Positions 55,167 through 63,362 of a DNA stretch of 64,000 bases are shown one piece after another. Under the pieces are notes generated by a model, which was given only the letters and a program-made list of their open reading frames with translations, was not told where the DNA came from and did not search any database. The position numbers and the translations under genes were made by a program. This DNA is from Olsenella profusa F0195 (lineage in GTDB: Bacteria; Actinomycetota; Coriobacteriia; Coriobacteriales; Atopobiaceae), in contig NZ_AWEZ01000073.1 in NCBI RefSeq assembly GCF_000468755.1, positions 62,001 to 126,000 of the forward strand. Reading direction: 5' to 3'. Within the stretch, counting starts at the first letter, position 1; each line of letters begins with the position of its first letter.

Positions 55167-56098
55167 GATGGCTCGGCATCGACGGCGGGGGAACCAAGAC
55201 CTCCTTCGTCACCTTTGATGAGGACATGGGCGTCATTGCGAACCTGCGCCTTCCCAGCTGCCACATCGCCCAAGCGGGCGAGAGGGGCATGGCGAGCGTG
55301 CTGGGCGAGGGCATCTCCTGGGCCATGCGCGAGGGTGGCCTGGGCGAGGAATGGGGCATTGGATTTGGCCTCGCTGGTTATGGCGAAGAGCCGCTCTCCC
55401 GCGCGAAGGTCGAGGGGGTGTGCGAGAGGGTCGCCCTGGGCCATCCATATGCGCTGCTGAGCGACCTCGAGGCGGGCTGCTCGGCAGCGTTAGCTCTCGC
55501 CGACGGTGTCGTCATGGTGGCCGGCACAGGGTCCGCCGCCCTGGGTATGCGGGGCGAGCTGAGCCTGCGTTGCGGTGGCTGGGGGTGCCAGATAGGGGAC
55601 GAGGGGAGTGGCTGGTGGATGGGCCGCCGGCTCCTGCAGGCCTTCAGCAGACAGGCGGACGGGAGGTCCCCTCGTGGCACCCTGTACCAGCTGGTCCGGG
55701 AGCACTTAGGCCTTGTGTCCGGCTACGACCTCATCGCGCTTAGGTGGGGGTCGCTTGTGGGCCGCAGCGAGGTGGCCTCACTGGCGCCGCTTGTGTTCGA
55801 GGCGGCAGACGGGGGAGACCCCGAAGCGAGCCACATTCTCGATGAGGCCGCTGCGGCTGATGCCGAGATGGCCTCGACCGTCGTGCGGGGCCTCTTCCCC
55901 GATGCGAGCGAGGTGAGGATCTCGTACATTGGGGGAACGTTCCTGGGCGGAGGAGGCACCATCCTCAGGATGCTCCCGGAGCTCCTGCCTCCGGCCTGCC
56001 GGTTGGAAGAGCCCGTCTTCGAGCCGGTGGCCGGAGCCTGCCTGGTGCTTCGCAGGTCTCTGGAGGGAGGGGACGCATGTATGCGGGGTGTCGTATGA
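55163..56098 (+). CDS. BadF/BcrA-type N-acetylglucosamine/MurNAc kinase
   Basis: 311 residues of the ASKHA fold: IDGGGTKTSFVTFDED at the start, then the DLEAGCSAALALADGVVMVAGTGSAALG region, and IGGTFLGGGGTILRML late. Relatives phosphorylate GlcNAc or MurNAc at position 6 or 1 during cell-wall recycling. It overlaps the preceding MupG gene by four bases, so the two are produced together. It would act on the GlcNAc released by MupG. Its end overlaps the truncated anmK frame. Confidence 0.85.
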   Translation: MRWLGIDGGGTKTSFVTFDEDMGVIANLRLPSCHIAQAGERGMASVLGEGISWAMREGGLGEEWGIGFGLAGYGEEPLSRAKVEGVCERVALGHPYALLSDLEAGCSAALALADGVVMVAGTGSAALGMRGELSLRCGGWGCQIGDEGSGWWMGRRLLQAFSRQADGRSPRGTLYQLVREHLGLVSGYDLIALRWGSLVGRSEVASLAPLVFEAADGGDPEASHILDEAAAADAEMASTVVRGLFPDASEVRISYIGGTFLGGGGTILRMLPELLPPACRLEEPVFEPVAGACLVLRRSLEGGDACMRGVV

Positions 56099-56630
56099 CG
56101 AGGGCGGTGCCATCGCGGCGCGAGGGGCTGTCGACCATGCGTTGCTCCGGGAGCTGATGGCGCAGCCGTACTTCTCTCTCAAGCCGCCAAAGTCTGCGGG
56201 GAGGGAGCTCTTTGGCACGCAGGCCGTGGCCCGCATCCTTGCCACTCATCCCGACGTGCCTGGCGAGGACCTGGTGCGCACACTCACGGAGTTCACGGCG
56301 CAAAGCGTGGCGGAAGCCTGCCTGCGCCTTGTGGAGCCCCGCGTCGGCGGTCCCATCGACCGCCTGGTCGTGGGAGGTGGAGGGGCACACAACCCCGTGA
56401 TGGTGGGGGAGATTGCGCGGTGGCTTCCTCACGTTGAGGTGCTCACCCAGGAGGACCTGGGTGTTTCCAGCGACGCGAAGGAGGCAATGGCCTTTGCCAT
56501 ACTGGGTAACGAGACCCTGCACGGGCGACCCTCGAACGTACCCTCGGCAACGGGAGCAAGGTCGCCAGCGGTGCTGGGAACCATCACCCCGCCTCCCCAA
56601 GGCGGTCCGCTGCCATGGCACCTAGGGTAG
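56088..56630 (+). pseudogene. anmK: 5'-truncated anhydro-N-acetylmuramic acid kinase (anmK)
   Basis: From about 56088 the frame matches the C-terminal half of AnmK: SYDEGGAIAARGAVDHALLRELMAQPYFSLKPPKSAGRELFG, then VVGGGGAHNPVMVGEIARWLP. A normal AnmK is about 370 residues; only about 180 are present. The N-terminal lobe with the GTSxDGxD nucleotide motif and the catalytic Asp is missing. The 5' boundary falls in the overlap with the BadF-type gene, so the loss is a deletion, not a simple frameshift. GTG 56088 could start a short product, which would lack kinase activity. Confidence 0.75.
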
Positions 56631-56651
56631 AGAAGTGAGGGGTTCGCAGAA

Positions 56652-57017
56652 ATGAGTCGACACGACAGGCCGGCCAACAGGAAGTTCCACGGCGTGATCT
56701 CCGAGGACAGGGTCCAGGAGCAGACCGAGCGCATGGGTGTGTATCCGTTCACGTTCACGAGTTCGGCCATCATCGCCACTGCGGCGCTGCTGGGGTATCT
56801 CGTCCTTCCGGTGCTCCTATCGATGGCGGGCGTGGACGTCAAGGTGACGATGCTGGCGCTGGGGCCACTCTGCGTCTCCTTGGCGTTGGCGGCCACACGC
56901 TACCTGATTGACTCCAAGCGCGGAGTCACGCGGGGCTTCTGGGTGACGTTTGCCGTGGCGCTCTCCGTTCTTTTGACCATTACGTACCTGCTCGTGTTCC
57001 GGGGCGTCGCGCTGTAG
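56652..57017 (+). CDS. Small membrane protein, unknown
   Basis: 121 residues. A polar N-terminus of about 35 residues is followed by three hydrophobic segments (SSAIIATAALLGYLVLPVLLSMAG, VTMLALGPLCVSLALAATRYLI, GFWVTFAVALSVLLTITYLLVF). I recognise no family. It starts 22 bases after the anmK remnant with GAGGGG upstream and may be carried on the same transcript. Confidence 0.6.
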   Translation: MSRHDRPANRKFHGVISEDRVQEQTERMGVYPFTFTSSAIIATAALLGYLVLPVLLSMAGVDVKVTMLALGPLCVSLALAATRYLIDSKRGVTRGFWVTFAVALSVLLTITYLLVFRGVAL

Positions 57018-57133
57018 GCCGAGCGTGCCATCGGGCGGGCCTGCTGCCGGGACTTTCTCGTTGACTCCCGCCACCGGTGACTTCCCGGTGACCCTCCCGG
57101 CCCAACCACCCCGGCCAACCGAACATGTGAGCG

Positions 57134-57200
57134 CTCGAACTGTGCGCTTGCCTCGCGAATCCTGGGCAAACGTGGGGCAAGCGGACAAGTGGGCCCACGA
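57134..57200. repeat. Intergenic palindromic repeat, family member A
   Basis: CGCTTGCC (57145-57152) pairs with GGCAAGCG (57176-57183), extended by flanking near-complementary bases. The loop holds CTGGGCAAACG (57162-57172). It lies in the gene-free stretch 57018-57301, with related copies at 57963-58038 and 36370-36444. Confidence 0.6.
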
Positions 57201-57301
57201 CCCGTGCGGTCGGGGAGGGACCCACCCCGCGCGGGACACGCGGCTTGTGCGCTTAGGGTGCCCCTGGTTGGCATCGCAACCCCGCGCCCCGACCATCGCC
57301 C

Positions 57302-57589
57302 CTATCCCGCAAGCGCCTCGACTTTGGGCATCCGTGAGGCGTCGATCGTCTTGAGGTCATAGTCAGTCTGCAGGTTGAGCCAGAACCGGGGCGTCGTCCC
57401 AAGGGCCGACCCCAGTAGCCACGCCATCTCTGCCGTAATGGACCGCCGCCCGTTGACGATGTCGGACACAGCGGACTGCGACTTGCCGATGGCCTTGGCC
57501 AGGCGGTACTGGCTGATACCCAGGGGCTGCAGAAACTCCTCGCGCAAAATCTCTCCGGGGGTGGAGATGTAGTCGTTAATGGTAGTCAC
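57302..57589 (-). CDS. higA: HigA-type antitoxin
   Basis: 95 residues from GTG 57589, which has GGAGG nine bases upstream; TTG 57598 is a worse alternative. It is a Xre-type helix-turn-helix of the HigA/VapI group (PGEILREEFLQPLGISQYRLAKAIGKSQSAVSDIVNGRRSITAEMAWLLG), followed by the typical TTPRFWLNLQTDYDL. It overlaps the toxin gene's end by 14 bases. It should neutralise HigB and repress the shared promoter. Confidence 0.92.
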   Translation of the reverse strand: MTTINDYISTPGEILREEFLQPLGISQYRLAKAIGKSQSAVSDIVNGRRSITAEMAWLLGSALGTTPRFWLNLQTDYDLKTIDASRMPKVEALAG

Positions 57590-57860
57590 AGAACTCAACC
57601 TCCGTCGCCTCGCCGTTGTGCCATATGAAGCACGGTCGCCACTGGTTGTTTACACGAATGCTGTGCTGTCCCGCATGATTTCCCTTGAGTATCTCGAGCC
57701 TGTTACCGGGAGGAACCCTAAGGTCTCCTAGCTCACGGGCGGCCGAGAGAATCTGCAGCTTGCGGTATAAGGGCTTTCTCGCATTTGGAGGAACCCTGCG
57801 CGGTGGATTGGCGACTGGGTCCAGCCAGAAGAGCTCGATGTCCTTGTCTGCAAACTGCAT
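57576..57860 (-). CDS. higB: HigB-type toxin (RelE superfamily mRNA interferase)
   Basis: 94 residues, first gene of the module as usual for higBA. The RelE-like fold is seen in RKLQILSAARELGDLRVPPGNRLEILKGNHAGQHSIRVNNQWRPCFIWHNGEATEVEFCDYH. It would cleave mRNA on the ribosome. A good promoter with overlapping operator lies directly upstream. Confidence 0.92.
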   Translation of the reverse strand: MQFADKDIELFWLDPVANPPRRVPPNARKPLYRKLQILSAARELGDLRVPPGNRLEILKGNHAGQHSIRVNNQWRPCFIWHNGEATEVEFCDYH

Positions 57861-57888
57861 GGCACCCCGCAGCTTCTCTCATACATGA

Positions 57889-57919
57889 TGATAGTACTGT
57901 AATACAGAAGTATTATCAA
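57889..57919 (-). promoter_or_regulatory. higBA promoter and operator
   Basis: On the - strand: -35 TTGATA (57914-57919), 17-base spacer, -10 TACTAT (57891-57896). TGATAGTACT (57889-57898) and AGTATTATCA (57909-57918) form a 9-of-10 inverted repeat that covers both elements, and a small TGTA-A-TACA palindrome sits in its centre. This fits HigA autorepression. Confidence 0.75.
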
Positions 57920-57962
57920 GCGATATAGAGAGGGTCGAAATCGTGGCCGCCTCCAGCCAACC

Positions 57963-58038
57963 GCACATATGCGCACTCAAATTGCTCGCTCGAAGGGAGA
58001 ATTCTGGGCGAACGCAGAGCAAGCGAGCAAGCACATGT
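57963..58038. repeat. Intergenic palindromic repeat, family member B
   Basis: TTGCTCGCT (57981-57989) and AGCGAGCAA (58021-58029) are exact complements; CACATATG (57963-57970) and CACATGTG (58031-58038) flank them. The loop holds CTGGGCGAACG (58003-58013). Directly after it, TTGTCCGCTTGCCTCG resembles the arm of member A. The gene-free region 57920-58151 shows nothing else. Confidence 0.65.
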
Positions 58039-58151
58039 GATTCTTGTCCGCTTGCCTCGGATGCTGCCTTGGAGCAGCCATCCCCTCTCGCTAGTGTGTG
58101 CCTGCGTCTGGCCCTAGCCTTCCACGGTGGCGTTTCCCATGACCTTGAGGA

Positions 58152-59078
58152 TTAGGTAGGCCCCACCTCCAGATGGCGTCTCAGTTCGTAGGTCGCACCT
58201 AGCAGGTTGGCATCATTTCCATGGAGGGCGCGCACTACATGGGGCTTGGGTAGTTGCTTGAGCGGCCACGGTTCGTATTGCTCGTCCACCTGTTGGCGTA
58301 TTGCCTCAATAAGGGCATCCTGTGCCGAGATGCCTCCGCCGATGGCAAAGACGTCCGGGTCGACGATGGCCTGCAACGAGAAGAGTAGCATGGCAAAGCG
58401 CCTGGCATAGGCGGTAAGCCCCCTGCGCGCGGCTGCGTCGCCGTCGTTGATCCACTGAAAGACCATGTGGCCATCTGTGGCTTGGCGCTCGCTGGGGGAG
58501 AGCCCCTTCTCCTTGCATACGATGTCGCGTAGGGAGGACCAGCCAAGCCCTCTGGCAGCCATGGATTCAACGTCGAGGCCGGGCGCATAGTCGGTGGGGA
58601 CGAAGCTAAACTCGCCAGCAAAGCCGTGAGCTCCCGAGAGCACGTGGCCGTCCGCGACGATGCCGCCACCCAAGCCGGTTCCTATGGCGATAACCACACC
58701 CACGCTCGAACCCATGAGGGCGCCCATGGCATACTCGCCCAGGGCGCAGCTCTTGCCGTCGTTGGTGACTGCGACGGGCAGGCCACACGCCTGGGATACG
58801 CGTCTACCCAGGGCACAGCCGTCCATGTAGTCGAGTGCTCCACCTCCTATCACCGTGCCCGTGGGATCGTTGGTGCGTACGGTTCCCGGTACGCTGAGAG
58901 CCACACCACGCGACTGTTTGAGCCATGGCTGGGCAAGTGCGACCACGGCGTCTATCAGCTCGTCTTGGCTTGAGAAGTCCGTACCGATGCGCCCCCTCTC
59001 GTGAAGCGCATAGGTATCATCGACATTTGCCCACTTCACTTGGGTCCCGCCTATGTCGACCGCGAAGTAGCTTGCCAT
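58152..59078 (-). CDS. ROK family sugar kinase
   Basis: 308 residues. The ATP-binding loop is AVDIGGTQVKWANVD and the GTGLGGGIVADG and HGFAGEFSFVPTD stretches follow. The zinc-binding CxCGxxGC motif of many ROK kinases is replaced by DYAPGLDVESMAA, so this belongs to the zinc-free subgroup. It should phosphorylate a hexose released by the glycosidases encoded just upstream; its ATG is two bases after the rhamnosidase stop. AGGAGG precedes the start. Confidence 0.88.
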   Translation of the reverse strand: MASYFAVDIGGTQVKWANVDDTYALHERGRIGTDFSSQDELIDAVVALAQPWLKQSRGVALSVPGTVRTNDPTGTVIGGGALDYMDGCALGRRVSQACGLPVAVTNDGKSCALGEYAMGALMGSSVGVVIAIGTGLGGGIVADGHVLSGAHGFAGEFSFVPTDYAPGLDVESMAARGLGWSSLRDIVCKEKGLSPSERQATDGHMVFQWINDGDAAARRGLTAYARRFAMLLFSLQAIVDPDVFAIGGGISAQDALIEAIRQQVDEQYEPWPLKQLPKPHVVRALHGNDANLLGATYELRRHLEVGPT

Positions 59079-59080
59079 CG

Positions 59081-61684
59081 CTATGCCTCCTGCAGGTTGC
59101 CCGAGAGCTCATGATGTCCCGAGGCTATGGTCTCATGGATGCCGCAGCTCTCGATGCGCGCCGTCGTCCCCGCAGGCACGTCAACGGAGATTCTGACCCT
59201 CTTCCCATCCTCCATCCGCCAGCTGACGGCGGCGCGGCCGAAGGGGGTGAGGTGCCACACGGACGCATGGTCGATGCCCCCACCGATGATGGGTGCCACG
59301 CGCAGACTTCTCCAGCCCGGCTCCGCAGGCGCGAGCCCACCGACGCACTGGAATACCCACTGTGCGACCGACCCCAGCGCGTAGTGGTTGAAGGAGGTCA
59401 TGTCGCCGGGGTTCACCGTGCCGTCGGGCAGCATAGAGTCCCAGCGCTCCCAGGTTGTGGTTGCACCCATGGACACCTGGTAGAGCCAGCTGGGGCACTT
59501 CTCGCCGAGAAAGAGCCTGTAGGCCTCCTCGACATGGCCGGTCTCGGTGAGGGCCGGCAGGACGAAGGGGGTCCCGGCAAAGCCCGTCCCCACCTTGTAG
59601 CCCGCTTCATGTACCAGCTGTGCAAGGCGGTTGCCGGCCTTCTGGCGTCGCCCTCCCTTGACGAGTCCAAAGGCGATGGCTAGGGCATAGGCACACTGGG
59701 TGTCCGATGTCATGGTGCCATCCGCGTGCACGAAGCGCTCCGAGAAGCCCCTCTTGACGCGGTTGGCAAGGTCTGTGAGCCACTCTGCGTCCTGAGCCCT
59801 ATCGAGTACCTGTGCCATGCGGGAGGTCATCCAGCAGCTCTCATAGAAAAACGCCGTGGCGACAAGCTCCTTCTCAGTCATGGCGCGGATGGGGTCGTCC
59901 GGCGGAGCCGTCGGGTCGAGCCAGTCACCCAACTGACCTATCATCAGCTCGGGTTTGCGGTCCCATATTGCATCGGGAGAGAGGTAGCCCTCGACCTGGC
60001 TGACCCAGGAACGGGCAAGGTCGTAGTGGCGTTCGAGTAGCCCAGTGTCCCCCGAGGCCATGTAGAGAGCCCAGGGAACCCGTGCGGCGGCGTCTCCCCA
60101 TAGGGCGATTGCCGAAGGGTCCGACCACACTCCCAAGGGGACGTAGGGTACATAGTAGGGCACAGTCCCCACGCGCCGCTGCTCGCTGCGGACGTCGTCA
60201 AGCCAGCTGGAAAGAAACTGTGTCGTGTCATAGAGATAGCAGGAAGTGGGAGCAAAGAGCGCTATGTCACCCGTCCAGCCCAGGCGCTCGTCGCGTTGGG
60301 GGCAATCGGTGGGGATGGACACGAAGTTGGACCTCAGGGACCAGGAGACGTTCTCGCAGAGCCTATTTACCCGCTCGTCCGAGCATTCGAAGCCACCGGT
60401 CTCCTCCAGGGCTGTGTGATACGCTCTCACGACGAGATCGTCGTCGGCGAGATCGTCGATTCCCGAGATCTCTGCATAGCGGAAGCCATGCATGGCAAAG
60501 CGCGGCTCCCACCACGTATCCACTCCTGCGGAGATATAGACATCGTGCTGCCTGCCGCGGCGCAGCGGCCGGGTCGAGAGGGTCCCATCGTCCTCCAATA
60601 CTTCGGCATGCCGTAGCTCCACACGCTCGCCTGCGGCAAGTCCCCGGACGTGCAGGCATATGCGCTGCGTGCAGTTCTGTCCCATGTCAACCAGGAAGCG
60701 CCTGTCACCTAGCTTGGCGATGGATCGTGGGTGCATCCGCTCACAGGGTCTCACGGGTGGCAGGGGCGTGTCCTGGATCTTGTGGGGATCATAGTAGATC
60801 TCCGCCACGGGCTGCCAGGCGGAGTCATCAAAGCCCGGGCGCGACCAGCCCTTCTGCTCGAGGCGGGTGTCGTAGCGTTCTCCCTCGCAGAGGTCGCTGC
60901 ACACGATGGGCCCTAGGGCGCTCTTCCAGCTGCCATCCCAGGAGTTGGAGCGTATAGACGCCGTGCTCCCATCGGCAGGGACCGCATCGATCTGGGCATA
61001 TACCGCCAGGCGATTGCCATAGACGTTGGCCCTGCCGCCATCGAAGCCGATGCGCCCACGCCACCAGCCGTCGCCCAGCCACAGACCGATTGCGTTGGGT
61101 CCCCTGTGCAGGAGATCGGTGACGTTGAAGGTCCAGCAGGCCAAGCGACTGTCATAGCAGGTCCAGCCGGGAGTGAGCACGTCCTTGCCTACCCGCAGGC
61201 CATTGATTTCGGCTTCCACCAGGCCCAGGGACGTGAGGTAGAGTCGCGCTGCCACTGGACGTTCGGCCAGCTCGAACTCGTTGCGCACCAGAGGGAGGCG
61301 ACGGTGGTCACTGGCCCCGTCCAAGGAGGAGGGGCCCACGAAGTCGGCCATGCGCAGAAAGGGCACGAGCAAGCCCGTCTCCACCTCAAGCCTATCTGAC
61401 CAAGGTCCCGTGGCCTGCACGTCGGTGAGTCGTGCCCTCAGCGTTGCGTGCTCGCGGGGGGCCAAGGGATCGAAGGGCCAGTGGAGCAGTACGTTGTCGT
61501 CCACGCCTGCATAGGCGTGCTGGACGCGCGCCTCGCTCCCCAGTACGGAGCGCGTAACCTCTATCTCCACCTTTGGTCCATGACCAGGATGGTGTCTGTA
61601 TTGCCAGCTGATTCGTGGGGAGGCGTCGCCTAGTCCCAGTACATCGCCGGCAAAGTGCTCAGCCTGGAGGTGCGTGATGCCCAT
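59081..61684 (-). CDS. Alpha-L-rhamnosidase, glycoside hydrolase family 78
   Basis: 867 residues without a signal peptide, so it is intracellular. Domain order fits GH78: N-terminal beta domains (ADFVGPSS..., LYLTSLGLVEAEINGLRVGKDVLTPGWTCYDSR), an (alpha/alpha)6 barrel with the signature SIPTDCPQRDERLGWTGDIALFAPTSCYL containing the general acid Glu, and a C-terminal beta domain (FNHYALGSVAQWVFQCVGGL, PFGRAAVSWR). It removes terminal L-rhamnose from glycosides such as flavonoids or pectin fragments taken up by the cell. No strong ribosome-binding site is seen; it begins nine bases after the upstream gene ends, so reinitiation is likely. Confidence 0.92.
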   Translation of the reverse strand: MGITHLQAEHFAGDVLGLGDASPRISWQYRHHPGHGPKVEIEVTRSVLGSEARVQHAYAGVDDNVLLHWPFDPLAPREHATLRARLTDVQATGPWSDRLEVETGLLVPFLRMADFVGPSSLDGASDHRRLPLVRNEFELAERPVAARLYLTSLGLVEAEINGLRVGKDVLTPGWTCYDSRLACWTFNVTDLLHRGPNAIGLWLGDGWWRGRIGFDGGRANVYGNRLAVYAQIDAVPADGSTASIRSNSWDGSWKSALGPIVCSDLCEGERYDTRLEQKGWSRPGFDDSAWQPVAEIYYDPHKIQDTPLPPVRPCERMHPRSIAKLGDRRFLVDMGQNCTQRICLHVRGLAAGERVELRHAEVLEDDGTLSTRPLRRGRQHDVYISAGVDTWWEPRFAMHGFRYAEISGIDDLADDDLVVRAYHTALEETGGFECSDERVNRLCENVSWSLRSNFVSIPTDCPQRDERLGWTGDIALFAPTSCYLYDTTQFLSSWLDDVRSEQRRVGTVPYYVPYVPLGVWSDPSAIALWGDAAARVPWALYMASGDTGLLERHYDLARSWVSQVEGYLSPDAIWDRKPELMIGQLGDWLDPTAPPDDPIRAMTEKELVATAFFYESCWMTSRMAQVLDRAQDAEWLTDLANRVKRGFSERFVHADGTMTSDTQCAYALAIAFGLVKGGRRQKAGNRLAQLVHEAGYKVGTGFAGTPFVLPALTETGHVEEAYRLFLGEKCPSWLYQVSMGATTTWERWDSMLPDGTVNPGDMTSFNHYALGSVAQWVFQCVGGLAPAEPGWRSLRVAPIIGGGIDHASVWHLTPFGRAAVSWRMEDGKRVRISVDVPAGTTARIESCGIHETIASGHHELSGNLQEA

Positions 61685-61693
61685 GGCGATCGC

Positions 61694-63229
61694 CTATCTT
61701 GTACGCAGGCGAAGGAGCATGTACTGACGGGAGGGGAGGTCAACGCGGACATGCCCCTCGAAGCTGCCAGGCAGCGTCTCGAACGTCATGTTCCAGGTGT
61801 CGATGACGTCGATGCTGTAATTCTTGCCTTCGGGCAGGTCGAACTCACGATAGGAGGGACGGAAGAATCCGAAGTAAATGACCACGTCGTCATCACCACC
61901 TCCGCGCTCGTTTGCCATGCAGGTGATGTCCCAGGTGAAGGTTCCCAGCAGGATGCCCCGCTCGTCAGGCACCGTGTCCATGTCCTCACCGAGCGATTCC
62001 ATGAATGAGCGGCAGAAGCCGATGCGGGCGGGGGAGTCCCCGTACAGTCTTCCGCCGTGCGCCCACCAGATCTTGGGGCCCCGGTCCACGAAGGTCTCGC
62101 CATGGCTGAGATAGCCGCCACGCAGGCAGCCTTCCCAGAAACGCCTGGTCATCTCCTGGCCGGTGAGGTTACCCCAGCCCCAGTTGATGTTGCCCTCATA
62201 GGCGCACTCATCGACCACAACGGGCTTGCCGTATTGGGCGCGCAGCTCGCTTACGCATTCCGCCGTGCGCTGGAGGTCACAGCGTTGCCAGCTCACATGG
62301 GTGATCCAAGGGTGGGAGTGGTCAAAGATGGTGCGACAGTTGTGAATGGAGCGCAGGTGCCCATAGGGGTCATTGTCCATGATGATACGGGCGTACTGGT
62401 CCCAGTCCTCTACGGACTTCCATGGTAGGAGGTCGAACTCGTTGGCGAGGCTCCACCAGACGTTCTTGTAGGCCGCATAGCGCCGCGTCACGTAGGTGAG
62501 GTAGAAGGCATCCTCCTCCTTGCTCATGCGCGAGAAGCCCCATTCGGGTTTGTCGTAGGGGTGCAGCAGGATGATGTCCGCCTGGATACCTAGTTCGTCG
62601 AGCTGCGCCAGCCGGTGGTCGAGGTTCTCCCAGAACGGCTCATAGAAGCGCGTGCGATCGAAGCCCCTGCCCGCGGCCCCAGGGAAGGCGTACATGGCGG
62701 GGTCGTCGTGGTTGTAGTCGTAGTACTTGGGGAAGATGCACATGCGCACCTTGTTGAAAGGGCTGGCAGCGAGGGTCTCGACGGTCTGCTCCTGTACCTC
62801 GGGCTCTTGGTTCGTCCAGGCGTAGCAGGTGGTTCCGAAGGGCAGGAAGCTGGTGCCATCCTCGTAGCAGAACTTGAAGTCGTTGCTGGTGTCAAAGACG
62901 GTCTGTGTTGTGCGCACGTCCTTCGCCCTGAGCACGCGACCATGGTTGCCTGGCCTTGCGGCGCTCACCTCGAGGGTGCCCTTAAGGCCATCGAGGGTCC
63001 TATCGGAACTGCTGGTGATATAGGACCAGCTGCCTGCACTGCGCGGCATGAAGCGTATGCCGTAGCGCCCGTCTCCGCGGTAGAAGCCGCGCACGGACAC
63101 GCTGTCGCCGTTGTCCTTGCGTCTAAACGTCGCATCAAGGCGCACGTCCTGGTATGGGTTGCCCATGCTCGTCCCGGCGAGCGCAAGATCGAATACTTTG
63201 TACTGCTCGATGGTTTTCGTTGTGTTCAT
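61694..63229 (-). CDS. Glycoside hydrolase-like protein with DUF5060 and DUF4038 domains
   Basis: 511 residues, no signal peptide. Residues 1-95 are a DUF5060-type beta domain (DVRLDATFRRKDNGDSVSVRGFYRGDGRYGIRFMPRSAGSW). Residues about 110-420 are a TIM barrel of DUF4038 type (FLPFGTTCYAWTNQ, NKVRMCIFPKYYDYN), with possible catalytic acids in WWSLANEFDLL and VVVDECAYEG. A small beta domain ends it. DUF4038 is also the core of GH140 apiosidases, but this one is a different arrangement and the substrate is unknown. It is the middle of an operon MFS transporter / this enzyme / GH78 / ROK kinase. Confidence 0.75.
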   Translation of the reverse strand: MNTTKTIEQYKVFDLALAGTSMGNPYQDVRLDATFRRKDNGDSVSVRGFYRGDGRYGIRFMPRSAGSWSYITSSSDRTLDGLKGTLEVSAARPGNHGRVLRAKDVRTTQTVFDTSNDFKFCYEDGTSFLPFGTTCYAWTNQEPEVQEQTVETLAASPFNKVRMCIFPKYYDYNHDDPAMYAFPGAAGRGFDRTRFYEPFWENLDHRLAQLDELGIQADIILLHPYDKPEWGFSRMSKEEDAFYLTYVTRRYAAYKNVWWSLANEFDLLPWKSVEDWDQYARIIMDNDPYGHLRSIHNCRTIFDHSHPWITHVSWQRCDLQRTAECVSELRAQYGKPVVVDECAYEGNINWGWGNLTGQEMTRRFWEGCLRGGYLSHGETFVDRGPKIWWAHGGRLYGDSPARIGFCRSFMESLGEDMDTVPDERGILLGTFTWDITCMANERGGGDDDVVIYFGFFRPSYREFDLPEGKNYSIDVIDTWNMTFETLPGSFEGHVRVDLPSRQYMLLRLRTR

Positions 63230-63271
63230 GGGGTCTCCTCTGTGGTGTGGCGTGTGGTCGTGTTCTGTCTG

Positions 63272-63314
63272 GCCCCTCGGGTCATGCCCAGGTTAGAGGC
63301 ATGACCCGAGGGGC
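63272..63314 (-). terminator. 15-bp hairpin after the MFS gene
   Basis: GCCCCTCGGGTCATG (63272-63286) pairs perfectly with CATGACCCGAGGGGC (63300-63314), loop 13. There is no T run. It lies between the MFS transporter stop and the next gene on the - strand, perhaps lowering read-through into the glycosidases. Confidence 0.65.
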
Positions 63315-63362
63315 GGCGTTTCCATTGTGGCGCACGGTCCCCTGGGCGCTGTGCGCCGTTAC

